DNA from: Spirochaetaceae bacterium
GTDB lineage: Bacteria > Spirochaetota > Spirochaetia > DSM-27196 > SKKC01
DNA: 39,653 bases
Direction: 5' to 3'
Assembly: GCA_007694005.1 (NCBI GenBank)
Contig: RECN01000104.1
Coordinates: 108,029-147,681, forward strand
In this document: one piece after another, positions 15,816 to 23,679 of the stretch
Numbering within the stretch: the stretch's first letter is position 1
Layout: the number at the start of each line of letters is the position of its first letter
Program-made: the position numbers and the translations under genes
Notes under the pieces: generated by a model
What the model saw: only the letters and a program-made list of their open reading frames with translations
Told to the model about the DNA's origin: nothing
Databases searched by the model: none

Positions 15816-16763
15816 TCACAGAAGCATCGCCAGCACGCGCACTGCGACAATATAGTTCACAAAAACACTTGCAGATAGAACAGCCACGGCCGCAAGCTCG
15901 TATATAACTGCACGCCGTTGATTACGCCGAATACCTTCGTTGTGCTCTGTTGATGCGAGATACACACGAGACAGGCGAAGTCCGTCTCGTGCTGCACGGT
16001 ATGATCTGCCGTTCCTCCAGAGTCGACGGTACAGGAAGTAGCCGGGGACAGCAGGCGGTAACAAGGGCAATACGGGAATACCGGCAAGCCCAAGCGTCAA
16101 CAGCGCGTCAACATAGGACACGGCCATCACCTGCATCGAGAGGATGGACAGTGCAAACATACCGGACAGCAATGCGACTGGGGTCACCAGACTCCAGTAC
16201 TCGTTTCGTTGTCTGCCGGTCCAGACCGCGCGCTCAAGAACGTGTTCTTCCGGGCCGTCAAAGAGGAGCACGAGCGGAACCGAGTCGTGTACTCGCGAGT
16301 ACACGGCATTTCCATCCTGCCAGGTCAGCTGTCCCGCAACAAACACATCGCTGCCTTCAGTCAGGCTTGTGACGCGTCGCCACGGGATCATGTGTGGGGT
16401 CTCATTCGGGAAATCGACTCTGTTGGTGGGCGGCAATGACCGATACGGGTCCTGATACGGCGGGAGAACAACCAGTTGGGCGTCGGCCATATCAACTTCC
16501 ACGCTCGACGAACCGTCACGAAGCCATATCCGGTTGTCACCGTGTAGCGCTTCAAGCTTTCCGAAGAAACACCGCTCGCGTGCGGCGGGGTCACCTTCAC
16601 GAATTGCCCTGATGTCACCGTAGGACGCTCGTGGCAGTGATGCCGCATGGTACAGGGCCCGCCTGAAGCGCCGCCACTTGGCCCGCACGAAGACCGCACC
16701 CGCTCCGGGTATGATCACGTAAAAAACGAATGCTATAAGAAGAGCGAGATAAAAACTGGACAT
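15816..16763 (-). CDS. Unrecognised membrane protein
   Basis: Numbered from the ATG at 16763, the product is 315 residues. The upstream open frame is rejected because it crosses the divergent promoter region and is not membrane-like. There is an N-terminal helix (MSSFYLALLIAFVFYVIIPG), then a soluble domain (about 30-190) rich in short strands such as GKLEALHGDNRIWLRDG and VFVAGQLTWQDGNAVY. Two central helices (MFALSILSMQVMAVSY; LGLAGIPVLPLLPP) and a C-terminal helix (ELAAVAVLSASVFVNYIV) follow. The repeated small-barrel-like strands recall OB-type or GIDE-like membrane proteins, but I cannot name the family. No catalytic motif is seen. Confidence 0.65.
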   Translation of the reverse strand: MSSFYLALLIAFVFYVIIPGAGAVFVRAKWRRFRRALYHAASLPRASYGDIRAIREGDPAARERCFFGKLEALHGDNRIWLRDGSSSVEVDMADAQLVVLPPYQDPYRSLPPTNRVDFPNETPHMIPWRRVTSLTEGSDVFVAGQLTWQDGNAVYSRVHDSVPLVLLFDGPEEHVLERAVWTGRQRNEYWSLVTPVALLSGMFALSILSMQVMAVSYVDALLTLGLAGIPVLPLLPPAVPGYFLYRRLWRNGRSYRAARDGLRLSRVYLASTEHNEGIRRNQRRAVIYELAAVAVLSASVFVNYIVAVRVLAMLL

Positions 16764-16817
16764 GATTTCGACTTGCGGTTGCCTGCGTACTCGAGTATTG
16801 TGAAAAATGAGCATAGC

Positions 16818-17501
16818 ATGATTGAGCGAATCATAGTAGGACCTTTTCATACCAACACATACATCGTGACCACCGGGAAAAAGGAATGTCTCATAATTGA
16901 CCCCGGAGCGGAGCCCGAAACCATCCTCTCGAGACTGGAAGTGCTGAACGTTCGTCCGGTTGCCGTCGTGCTGACCCATGGTCACATTGACCACCTTTCA
17001 GCCTGCAACGGGATACGTGCAAAATACGAGAACGATGCGCTGCAGATCCCTGTATATCTGCACGAGAAGGATATGCACTTTCTGGAAAACGACAGTGCCG
17101 ATCGTGCACGCAGCATCTTTGAACCCTTCGGCGATGAGGGTCTTTCCGCTTTCGACCGCCTCTTTGACCTGCGGCCGGACAATGTTACCGCGATGAGTGA
17201 CGGGTTTATCATCCCGGATACTGATCTGACCGTGATTCACACTCCCGGCCATACAGAGGGCAGCGTTACGATCTACAGTGAGACGCTTGCAATGGCGTGG
17301 ACCGGCGACACGGTGTTCTTCAAAGCAATCGGGCGTACCGACTTCGCCGATGGCAACGATATGACGATAGAACAGAGTGTTCATGAGAAAATTTTCGTGC
17401 TGCCGGAAGAGACCCGGCTGTTTCCCGGACACGGGCCCGACACCACAGTCGAGCGGGAGAAATCAAATAATGATTTCTCCGTTGATCACTTAATGATCTG
17501 A
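16818..17501 (+). CDS. Metallo-beta-lactamase-fold hydrolase (glyoxalase II-like)
   Basis: The 227-residue protein begins MIERIIVGPFHTNTYIV and has the dinuclear metal motif THGHIDH (His54, His56, Asp58, His59). HTPGHTEGSV supplies the next ligand, TGDTVF the bridging Asp and FPGHGPDTT the final His. This set is typical of small glyoxalase II-like thioester hydrolases, and the pattern FKAIGRTDFADG is also common in that group. The likely substrate is a thioester, unproven. The ATG at 16818 is used because upstream in-frame codons run into the divergent gene. The stop is 13 bases from the convergent small gene. Confidence 0.9.
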   Translation: MIERIIVGPFHTNTYIVTTGKKECLIIDPGAEPETILSRLEVLNVRPVAVVLTHGHIDHLSACNGIRAKYENDALQIPVYLHEKDMHFLENDSADRARSIFEPFGDEGLSAFDRLFDLRPDNVTAMSDGFIIPDTDLTVIHTPGHTEGSVTIYSETLAMAWTGDTVFFKAIGRTDFADGNDMTIEQSVHEKIFVLPEETRLFPGHGPDTTVEREKSNNDFSVDHLMI

Positions 17502-17514
17502 CCGCAGGCCTCGT

Positions 17515-17868
17515 TTACGCGCTGAGGCTCAGAGACTCTCCGGCGATGTAGTTTCCATACGATGATCCGTAGACCGACTGCTGCAGGCTCGAAGCAAGTC
17601 GCTCCGACGCCTCGTCGACCGATGCGGGTTCGGGCAGACTTCCGGAGGCGGTCATGCGTTCGAGTATGCTGTTTATGATCTGAAGGCGACTAACCGAGTA
17701 GCCCCCGCCTTCTTCCGGTGAGGGGACGCCACGCACATGATCGAAACTTGCATAGGTATGCATGTTCGATACCGGGAGGCTCACCTTACCTAAATGAAAT
17801 CGGGCACCGATGACGGTAGCAGGGCTGACCTGTATTGATGTCCACGCTCCATTGACAGACATACGCAT
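17515..17868 (-). CDS. Small conserved-looking protein of unknown function
   Basis: The 117-residue protein (111 if the second ATG at 17862 is used) has no signal peptide or membrane helix. It has a beta-rich start (VNGAWTSIQVSPATVIGARF), a middle segment HTYASFDHVRGVPSPEEGGG and an amphipathic helix VSRLQIINSILERM, with a Ser/Gly-rich end. I do not recognise the family. A GGAG lies about four to ten bases before the two candidate starts. It is likely real because it fills the gap between two convergent real genes and has its own ribosome-binding site. Confidence 0.6.
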   Translation of the reverse strand: MRMSVNGAWTSIQVSPATVIGARFHLGKVSLPVSNMHTYASFDHVRGVPSPEEGGGYSVSRLQIINSILERMTASGSLPEPASVDEASERLASSLQQSVYGSSYGNYIAGESLSLSA

Positions 17869-17873
17869 ACCAC

Positions 17874-17894
17874 TCCGATACTCTTAATATCGGA
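17874..17894 (-). promoter_or_regulatory. Hairpin overlapping the ribosome-binding site of the small unknown gene
   Basis: TCCGATA (17874-17880) and TATCGGA (17888-17894) pair perfectly around a seven-base loop. In the leftward mRNA the 3' arm runs directly into the GGAG ribosome-binding site, which would be partly hidden. This could set or regulate translation; only the symmetry is directly seen. Confidence 0.35.
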
Positions 17895-17941
17895 TACACG
17901 TACGTTCAAGTTTAGTTTCGTGTCCGTTTCAGCCCTGGCTC

Positions 17942-18298
17942 CTATCGGTTACGGCGTTCGAGTTCGTTCTGGTAGTCAATCGTGTACAACGCGTACGGTA
18001 TGGCTTCCAGCCGCTCTTTCGGGATGGGCTTACCGGTCTTCAGGCAGGTTCCATAGACGCCGTTTTCGATGCGCGACAAAGCGCTCTCGATCAGGCGCAG
18101 GCTTTTCATCTCCTGATTTCCGAGTGTACTGAGCACGTTCTTGTCTATGTCGGTACTGGCTATATCGACGATATCTTTCTGTTCGCCGGTTGCCACGATT
18201 TCCTTGAACTCTGCACTTTCCTGGGCAAGATTCTCAAGAATCTCCGTCTTCATCTGGAGCAGTCGTTCTTTCATTCGCTGTGCAAATTCCTGATCCAT
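17942..18298 (-). CDS. DksA/TraR-family protein with a degenerate zinc finger
   Basis: The ATG at 18298 is chosen: GGGAGAGG lies five bases upstream and the extended frame is not family-like. The 118-residue protein has an N-terminal coiled coil with the acidic-tip pattern DIVDIA (Asp42, Asp45), which in DksA reaches into the RNA polymerase secondary channel. The C-terminal region VYGTCLKTGKPIPKERLEAIPYA is split here as VYGTCLKTGKPIP and KERLEAIPYA, and clearly derives from the DksA zinc finger. Of the four cysteines only Cys85 remains; the others are Thr88, Thr106 and Tyr109. It could be a zinc-independent DksA paralogue that modulates transcription, as known for Cys-poor DksA proteins in other bacteria. 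Confidence 0.85.
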   Translation of the reverse strand: MDQEFAQRMKERLLQMKTEILENLAQESAEFKEIVATGEQKDIVDIASTDIDKNVLSTLGNQEMKSLRLIESALSRIENGVYGTCLKTGKPIPKERLEAIPYALYTIDYQNELERRNR

Positions 18299-18494
18299 TG
18301 CAACCTCTCCCTCATCGACTATGCAGATATGGTGTAAGGTCGGGTCTGCATAAAGTAAAGTGGGGTTATGACACATTTTGTAATAACTGTCCACCACTCT
18401 GGTGATGGCGCGAGCCTAAGCCGATGCATATCATGGACTTAGCCTGGGGTTTCTGCGATTCTCCGGGTCCGGCGTCGGCGGTCGAGGACAGTCA
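18299..18494. other. Intergenic region between dksA-like and infA
   Basis: No open frame with family features is visible on either strand. It contains short inverted repeats: CACCA/TGGTG around 18392-18404 and CTAAG (18416-18420)/CTTAG (18438-18442). It carries divergent control signals for the dksA-like gene and infA. I tested it by eye for tRNA, tmRNA and SRP RNA motifs and found none. Confidence 0.4.
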
Positions 18495-18540
18495 GGTAGG
18501 TTGACACGATGACGAAAGCTCCATAGCTTAATCACCTACC
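18495..18540 (+). promoter_or_regulatory. infA promoter embedded in an inverted repeat
   Basis: A perfect -35 TTGACA (18501-18506) is followed after 17 bases by TAGCTT (18524-18529), a moderate -10. The element is enclosed by GGTAGGT (18495-18501) and ACCTACC (18534-18540), perfect reverse complements. Inside them AAGCT (18516-18520) and AGCTT (18525-18529) can also pair around CCAT. The whole 46-base unit could be an operator over the infA promoter or a structured RNA if transcription starts farther upstream. Confidence 0.5.
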
Positions 18541-18568
18541 AACACACAAACGTTGAAAAGGAGATGCT

Positions 18569-18787
18569 GTGGCGAAAGAAGAGGCGATAGAAGTCGAAGG
18601 AATTGTGAAGGAATCACTTCCGAATACGATGTTTCGGGTAGAACTGCCGAATGGCCATGTGATTCTGACACATCTTTCCGGCAAGATGCGAAAACACTAC
18701 ATACGCATCGTACCTGGCGACAAAGTTAAGGTCGCTCTGTCTCCCTATGACCTCACGCGGGGGCGAATCATCTACCGCGAGAGATAG
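18569..18787 (+). CDS. infA: Translation initiation factor IF-1
   Basis: The 72-residue single OB-fold protein matches IF-1 along its length: [19 protein letters not shown], then [33 protein letters not shown] and [14 protein letters not shown], with the fragments given in order. IF-1 binds the A site of the 30S subunit and helps IF-2 and IF-3 in start-codon selection. The start is a GTG at 18569 with AAGGAG five bases upstream. The 3' end overlaps the convergent Smr gene by 16 bases. Confidence 0.97.
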   Translation: MAKEEAIEVEGIVKESLPNTMFRVELPNGHVILTHLSGKMRKHYIRIVPGDKVKVALSPYDLTRGRIIYRER

Positions 18788-19239
18788 TCGCGAATCAGTA
18801 CCCAGACAGCACCTGATCCACCGAATTTCCTCGGTGGGCACATTGTCTTTCCTGCAAAGGGACTCTTCTCGAGTTCCCGGTATACCACAGAACGCAATCG
18901 GGACACTCCCTCTTTGCTGTGATTTCCCTTGCCGTGAACGATTGTGACTTTTTTCAGACCCTGCTGAGCCGAGGTCTGTAAAAAGTCACGCACAAGCTTC
19001 TCGGCTTCCACAGAGGTCATACCATGCAGGTCGATCTTCGCTTCAGATGGCATCGAAGCGAAATCAGTCTCGAACTGCGTGGGGGCAGGATCTTCCGATC
19101 TGGCATCAGTGGGTTCGGGCAGATATTGGTCTAAGGCTCTCTCAAACGCGTCCCGCGTATTACGATCACCTGTTCGAGGTCGCTTATTCTGATTCCGCTC
19201 CCATTCATCCAGAATGCGTCCGAAGTCGTTACCAGTCAT
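18772..19239 (-). CDS. Smr-domain protein
   Basis: The 155-residue protein has an N-terminal charged, probably flexible region (1-65) and a C-terminal Smr domain. The marks are [13 protein letters not shown] (the LDLHG strand), [11 protein letters not shown] (the HGKG loop) and [11 protein letters not shown]. Stand-alone Smr proteins are nucleases that act on DNA or on mRNA at collided ribosomes. This one has no MutS part. It is the last gene of the Bat run, with its start overlapping the TPR lipoprotein gene by 11 bases and its end overlapping infA on the other strand. Confidence 0.92.
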   Translation of the reverse strand: MTGNDFGRILDEWERNQNKRPRTGDRNTRDAFERALDQYLPEPTDARSEDPAPTQFETDFASMPSEAKIDLHGMTSVEAEKLVRDFLQTSAQQGLKKVTIVHGKGNHSKEGVSRLRSVVYRELEKSPFAGKTMCPPRKFGGSGAVWVLIRDYLSR

Positions 19240-19813
19240 TCACGTCGCTCCGGGGCTGGACTTCATCGCGAACCCGGAAGCGCTCGGCATTGCGTCGCTG
19301 TATTTCTTCGAGCAGCGATTCCGCGGTGGAAGGAATATCATCGCGGCGTTCGGTCCTGCTTTCCGCCTGTGAAGGTCCGGACGCCTGCCACCGACTGAAC
19401 GAAAGCTCGAGATTATGTTTTGCTTCCATGTCTCCGGGTTGAACACGGAGGGCGGAACGGAAGTTCTCATACGCCTGCCGATAGCTGCCCTGCTGAAAGA
19501 GCAGGACACCCAGGTTGTACACGCTGCGAAAACGCACGTCCGCATCGTCCGTATCTCCTGCAGCCGTCCAGTATTCGACGGCCAACTCGATATCGCCAAT
19601 GGCGTACCGGACACTGCCGAGATTGAAGTCAAGGAGACTCTCGAAGTCGGAGTCAAGCGAAAACTCGCGTGCTGACTCGTAGCGCTCAAGCGCAGAGGAG
19701 AAGCGGCCCTGCGAAAACTCGAAGTTTCCGTACGCAACCGCGAAGTGGCGGCCTGCAAAGCTGCATCCGCTGAACAGCACGAGAATGATCGATATCAGAA
19801 CAGATTTCGCCAT
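19229..19813 (-). CDS. TPR lipoprotein, BatC-like
   Basis: The 194-residue protein has a short lipoprotein signal (ISIILVLFSGC, Cys17). Three or more TPR-like helix pairs follow: FEFSQGRFSSALERYESA, FNLGSVRYAIGDIELAVEYW and YNLGVLLFQQGSYRQAYENF, each with the G/A/Y spacing of the motif. A charged tail (about 150-194) ends it. In spirochaete Bat clusters the TPR member (BatC or BatE) follows the von Willebrand proteins and is thought to scaffold a periplasmic complex. The gene overlaps the BatB gene upstream by 19 bases and Smr downstream. Confidence 0.85.
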   Translation of the reverse strand: MAKSVLISIILVLFSGCSFAGRHFAVAYGNFEFSQGRFSSALERYESAREFSLDSDFESLLDFNLGSVRYAIGDIELAVEYWTAAGDTDDADVRFRSVYNLGVLLFQQGSYRQAYENFRSALRVQPGDMEAKHNLELSFSRWQASGPSQAESRTERRDDIPSTAESLLEEIQRRNAERFRVRDEVQPRSDVNDW

Positions 19814-20781
19814 CGAATCACCCGTACACTGAGATACATGAATAAGAACACTACCGATAGACCGGCAAAGCTTGATGACCTTCTCACTGCTTCTTCGACA
19901 AATGCAACATCCCCTTCACTGTGAGCCGAAAGATAGCGACGGATGGTATCGTAGGCGTCCGGCTCATCGATCCTCACGTAAACGCCCTGTGTGAGCTCGG
20001 CCATCCGACGCAGATTGTTCTCGTCGAGTACGCTTTCGACTATATTGCCCGACGCATCCCGAATGAGCTCACCGTCCGGCAATCGAATCGTACTTCCTTC
20101 CATCGACCCGACACCTACGGCGAGTATGGGTATGCGCGCGTCCGCGAGCATGCGGGCAGCTACACGATCATCACCTGTTAAAGACTCACCGTCACTGAGT
20201 AGAAGGATCGCGGCGAAACGATTACTCCCGGAAGGTATGGCTGCACGTCCCTCGCGCAATCCGTCTGCGATGCTGGTTCCCGGGGTAGTGATCATGTCAG
20301 GACTCAAGGCCTGCAGTGCGTACTGCATTGCCACATCATCCCGGGTCAGCGGCAGGAGTCGGCTCGCCGCTCCGCGAAAGACTGTCAGACTGAAACGGGA
20401 GTCCGGCAGATCCGTCAGGAGTCTCGCCACAAAGTCACGACCCGCGATCAGCCTGCTCGGTTCGATGTCCGATGCATACATGCTTCGACTGACGTCCATT
20501 ACGACACTGATGTCGAGTCCGCTTCGGTTCCGTTCGATCGCCCTTTGTCCGAACTCCGGTCCGGCAAGTGCCAGTCCAACCGAGACGGTTGAGAGCAGCA
20601 GAAACACGGTTGCGAGTATCCACTTCCAGACCAGAACGCGTTCTACCGCGCGTGTATTCTGCTCGTGAAGCAGCATCCGCAGATCGAATCGTGCTTTGAT
20701 AAGCACAAAGACCTGTAAAAGGAATACCAGACTAAAGGCAATCACCGTGAAGCCTATGACAGCGGGATAGTTAAACGTCAC
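19795..20781 (-). CDS. batB: BatB-like von Willebrand factor A membrane protein
   Basis: The 328-residue protein starts at a GTG at 20781 with GGGAGG four bases upstream; the GTG overlaps the preceding stop as GTGA. Two N-terminal helices (about 8-28 and 52-73) and one C-terminal helix (about 298-318) bracket a VWA domain. Its metal site is intact: Asp96-Val-Ser98-Arg-Ser100, with Thr in TTPGTSIADGL and Asp in LLLSDGES. The domain should sit on the periplasmic face and bind a partner through Mg2+. Bat proteins have been linked to oxygen tolerance in Bacteroides and to stress responses in Leptospira, though the molecular role is unsettled. Confidence 0.9.
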   Translation of the reverse strand: MTFNYPAVIGFTVIAFSLVFLLQVFVLIKARFDLRMLLHEQNTRAVERVLVWKWILATVFLLLSTVSVGLALAGPEFGQRAIERNRSGLDISVVMDVSRSMYASDIEPSRLIAGRDFVARLLTDLPDSRFSLTVFRGAASRLLPLTRDDVAMQYALQALSPDMITTPGTSIADGLREGRAAIPSGSNRFAAILLLSDGESLTGDDRVAARMLADARIPILAVGVGSMEGSTIRLPDGELIRDASGNIVESVLDENNLRRMAELTQGVYVRIDEPDAYDTIRRYLSAHSEGDVAFVEEAVRRSSSFAGLSVVFLFMYLSVRVIRWRNLF

Positions 20782-21779
20782 AGGACCTCCCGCAATATCA
20801 GACTCCGTACGAGATACGACATAAAAAGGACAAATGCCGCAAGAATCAGAATCTGGCGGTCGAGCGGTCGAATACGTACCGACAATCTAGTCCTGCGATC
20901 TGTGGTCTCGAGACTGTTGATCGTTTCAAGGATCTGGCCAAGCCCGCGTTCACTTCTCGCGTGGTAGTACACGCCCCCGGTTCTCCGTGCCATATCGCGC
21001 AACAATGCCTCATCGAAACCCTGATCAATAACAGCCTGGTACCGGCTCCCTGTAGCCGGATCGACAAAATCGAGGGTCGTTTCAGCCTGCGTACCTACAC
21101 CTATCGTGTAGATTCTGATCCCGAGCGTCTGCGCAATATCAGCTGCCTCTTCCGGTTCGATCAATCCGGCGTTGTTGACTCCGTCGCTCAAAAGGACAAC
21201 GACACGGGAAGGTGCGTCCGAGTTACGCAGATGTAACGCAGCGACCCCCAGTGCATCCCCGATCGCCGTACCGTCGCCAAGATCCATGATCTGCAGCTCC
21301 TCAAGGCGCTCAATGAGCATGGAATGATCGGTCGTCAGTGGCATTCTCAGAGCTGCGTCCAGTGCAAAACTCACCAGTCCGATGGCGTCTCCCGGGCGGG
21401 CCTGCACAAACGACACAATCGTTCGCTTAGCTCCCTCGAATCGACTCTGACCACCAAAATCCTGTGCGGCCATGGTCGGCGACTCGTCGAGCACGATCAT
21501 GATATCAATGCCGCGTCCGAGAAAAACCCGCTCGTTTTGAACCTCTATCGGGCCACTTGCGGCCAGGATAAGAAGGACAAGTCCAAACCAGAACAGGATT
21601 GCTCCGATCGACCTCACAATGTGCAATGCTCCAAGTGCCGGTCGAAATCCTCTGCTTCCGTAGACGTGGAAGGGGAAGCGGATCTTCCCTCCCCGCCCGC
21701 TCCAGAAATGCCAGGCGTACACGGCAAAAGGAACGACAAGCAACACCAGTAGTACAGCAGGACGTTCAACGCTCCACAT
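20778..21779 (-). CDS. batA: BatA-like von Willebrand factor A membrane protein
   Basis: The 333-residue protein has helices near 7-25 and 56-75, then a VWA domain and a C-terminal helix (ILILAAFVLFMSYLV). The metal site reads Asp98-Glu-Ser100-Pro-Thr102, so the third oxygen ligand is Thr instead of the usual Ser. The other parts, DGTAIGDALG and VVLLSDGVNNAG, are normal. The segment GGKIRFPFHVY before the second helix is typical of BatA. GGAGG lies six bases before the ATG. The gene overlaps both neighbours (14 and 4 bases), implying coupled translation and complex formation with BatB. Confidence 0.9.
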   Translation of the reverse strand: MWSVERPAVLLVLLVVPFAVYAWHFWSGRGGKIRFPFHVYGSRGFRPALGALHIVRSIGAILFWFGLVLLILAASGPIEVQNERVFLGRGIDIMIVLDESPTMAAQDFGGQSRFEGAKRTIVSFVQARPGDAIGLVSFALDAALRMPLTTDHSMLIERLEELQIMDLGDGTAIGDALGVAALHLRNSDAPSRVVVLLSDGVNNAGLIEPEEAADIAQTLGIRIYTIGVGTQAETTLDFVDPATGSRYQAVIDQGFDEALLRDMARRTGGVYYHARSERGLGQILETINSLETTDRRTRLSVRIRPLDRQILILAAFVLFMSYLVRSLILREVL

Positions 21780-22785
21780 CGGGCGCCTCCCCTGCTCTTG
21801 CGGGCACGATCAGTGGCCCCGATGAGTCCTCCGGTCCTGCGTTCGGTTCCTCACCTGCAAGTCTGACAAGGTTTCTGCGTAGCGGCCGCTGCGAGCGATG
21901 AGCCACCTTATGCGGCGGTTTCTTTTCTATTGAAGCAACGATCTCGGCGAATACGATCAAGTGTCGAAACCGTTTGTCCTTGTCACTGCTCGCACCGGCA
22001 AACTTCACAAGGTCCGCCTGTCGGAACATCGACTCAAGCTGCCTGGCCCGCTCGACATCCTCTATTTGCCCCCGGATGACAAGAGGAATCTCTGAAGCCG
22101 TCGCCGACACGACATCCACGCCAAGCCGGCCGCTCAGATACAGTCGCGCCTCATCGATCAGGGAAATGTAGAAACTTTTCGGTTCGAGCGCGTCGAATCT
22201 GGTATGAATGGTCCGAAGCACGCGTATTATGCGTCGATACGGCTGATTTTCCTTCCAGGAAGTGATGGTCAGATGTACGTGCCGGGCTGTATGGACAAGC
22301 CCCCGGTACAGGGCAAACGGAGCTACGGTCACCAGAACCAGAATTACCAGAAGCAGCACCTGACTACCCGGAGCAAACAGCGGGCCACGTACAGGCATGA
22401 CGGTCGCAACCCCGTCGTCGGGCAGGACGCTTTCGACGCGGGCCTGCCCGGTCTGCAGGCGTACCGCATCAAGATCAATTTCCGGAAGATTGACGATCCC
22501 GGTACGATACGCACTGAATCCGATTACAACCTCGGTTTCGTTATCGCGATCGATGATGCGAACAGACGAGACTTCCACCCATTGCGTTTCCGGTAGCGTT
22601 GCCGGTATCTGGAATTCAGCATCCGCCGGCGTGATGAGTCGTATGCGCAACTCCGCCGGGTCCCCGACCCTGAGTGAGGCGGGCACGATGCGGCGATCCA
22701 GCACGACGACGTCTCGAGCAGTCAGCGATGCAACGGACAGCAAGCACAAGATGAGCATGCTGCATAGCCGGACAATAGGCTTCAT
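21766..22785 (-). CDS. Short BatD-like membrane protein
   Basis: The 339-residue protein has a signal peptide (1-23), a periplasmic beta-rich region (24-138), one helix (142-161) and a basic cytoplasmic domain ending in a disordered, proline-rich tail. VVLDRRIVPASLRVGDPAEL resembles the start of BatD/oxygen-tolerance repeats; I split it as VVLDRRIVPAS and LRVGDPAELRI. It stands between DUF58 and BatA, the usual BatD-type position. Typical BatD proteins have several tandem beta domains and are much longer, so this is a reduced version or an analogue. GGGAG lies close to the ATG, and the gene overlaps BatA by 14 bases. Confidence 0.72.
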   Translation of the reverse strand: MKPIVRLCSMLILCLLSVASLTARDVVVLDRRIVPASLRVGDPAELRIRLITPADAEFQIPATLPETQWVEVSSVRIIDRDNETEVVIGFSAYRTGIVNLPEIDLDAVRLQTGQARVESVLPDDGVATVMPVRGPLFAPGSQVLLLVILVLVTVAPFALYRGLVHTARHVHLTITSWKENQPYRRIIRVLRTIHTRFDALEPKSFYISLIDEARLYLSGRLGVDVVSATASEIPLVIRGQIEDVERARQLESMFRQADLVKFAGASSDKDKRFRHLIVFAEIVASIEKKPPHKVAHRSQRPLRRNLVRLAGEEPNAGPEDSSGPLIVPARAGEAPDVER

Positions 22786-22798
22786 AGTCTCCCTGTAC

Positions 22799-23677
22799 TC
22801 ACCGACGTCGCCTGAAAAAATGTATCAGACGCCGCGCGGGATCTTCATCAGTCCGGACCTCGAGCGCAGACACACCGCGTCGGCTGCATTCACGAAGCCA
22901 CTGCTTACGATGTATCTGCCAGAAGTAGCGATAATCGTTGCGATAGGCCTTCGAGCCGGAAGCAAGAATTTCGCGGCCGCTCTCCGGATCCTCCAGCTGC
23001 AGGATACCCGATTTCGGAAACTCTACGTCAAGGGAATCCACAATCCGAATAGCTACCGTATCGTGCCTGCGTGCAAGGAGCCTGAGTTCCTGATAGTAGT
23101 TTGAGGTCTTGAAATCGCTGAGGACGACACAGATTCCACGTCGCGGAAGCGATTCACCAACGGTCCTCAGGGCGAGTGAGAGATCGCTTCCCCGTCCCTG
23201 CGGCTGTACTGACAGCAGATCCTGTATGATCCTGAGCCCGTGCTTTTTCCCCTTCAGCGGTGGGACCCAGTGCTCGATACGGTCGGAAAAAAACGCTGCC
23301 CCAACCCGGTCATTGTTTCGAACCGCGGCGAATGTCAGCAACGCAAGCAGCGTCGCCTCGGTATCGAAGCGGCTTTCCATGCCTTCAAAGGGCCGCAGAC
23401 TGCCCGAGACGTCGACCAGGAGAAACAGGAGCATCTCGCGCTCTTCCCGGTAGGTTTTTGAGAACGCACGATCCATGCGCGACGTCACGTTCCAGTCAAT
23501 CAGACGCGCATCATCTCCGTCGGAGTACTCACGCACCTCGTCGAACTCTATCCCCGGACCACGAAACACCGACCGATACTGTCCACTAAAAAGATTGTCG
23601 ATAAGTCGGTTCGAGGTCAGTTCGAGACGTCGGACTCGTTGAATAAGCCGTGCGTAGTCGGAGTCGGTGCGCGCCAT
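22799..23677 (-). CDS. DUF58-domain protein (VWA-like)
   Basis: The 292-residue soluble protein has the DUF58 signature YSDGDDARLIDWN at 51-63 and a VWA-like strand-loop VDVSGSL (88-94) with a DxSxS-like metal site. FAAVRNNDRVGAAFFSD and ICVVLSDF are further common marks. DUF58 proteins accompany MoxR ATPases and are probable cytoplasmic partners. The start lies two bases after the MoxR stop, so translation is coupled. The role is inferred from context. Confidence 0.92.
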   Translation of the reverse strand: MARTDSDYARLIQRVRRLELTSNRLIDNLFSGQYRSVFRGPGIEFDEVREYSDGDDARLIDWNVTSRMDRAFSKTYREEREMLLFLLVDVSGSLRPFEGMESRFDTEATLLALLTFAAVRNNDRVGAAFFSDRIEHWVPPLKGKKHGLRIIQDLLSVQPQGRGSDLSLALRTVGESLPRRGICVVLSDFKTSNYYQELRLLARRHDTVAIRIVDSLDVEFPKSGILQLEDPESGREILASGSKAYRNDYRYFWQIHRKQWLRECSRRGVSALEVRTDEDPARRLIHFFRRRR

Positions 23678-23679
23678 TA

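Noticed and set aside
16763-16994. Long N-terminal extensions in frame with several genes (here the extension of the 315-residue membrane protein; similar ones before livH, the GH3 gene, clpP, purC and the SH3 gene)
   Set aside because: They overlap a neighbouring real gene or its promoter, lack family similarity, and better ribosome-binding sites or signal peptides mark the shorter starts.
17942-18298. Missing cysteines in the DksA-like protein as a sequencing error or frameshift
   Set aside because: The frame and the surrounding conserved residues are intact on both sides of each substitution, so independent codon replacements are the simpler explanation.
18299-18568. Possible tmRNA, SRP RNA, 6S RNA or tRNA upstream of infA
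   Set aside because: No tRNA T-loop/CCA end, tmRNA 5' motif or SRP apical-loop sequence was found on either strand. Only local inverted repeats are supported.
19991-20668. 225-codon open frame opposite the BatB gene
   Set aside because: Its Ser/Arg-rich composition is typical of antisense translation; the BatB VWA motifs are on the other strand.
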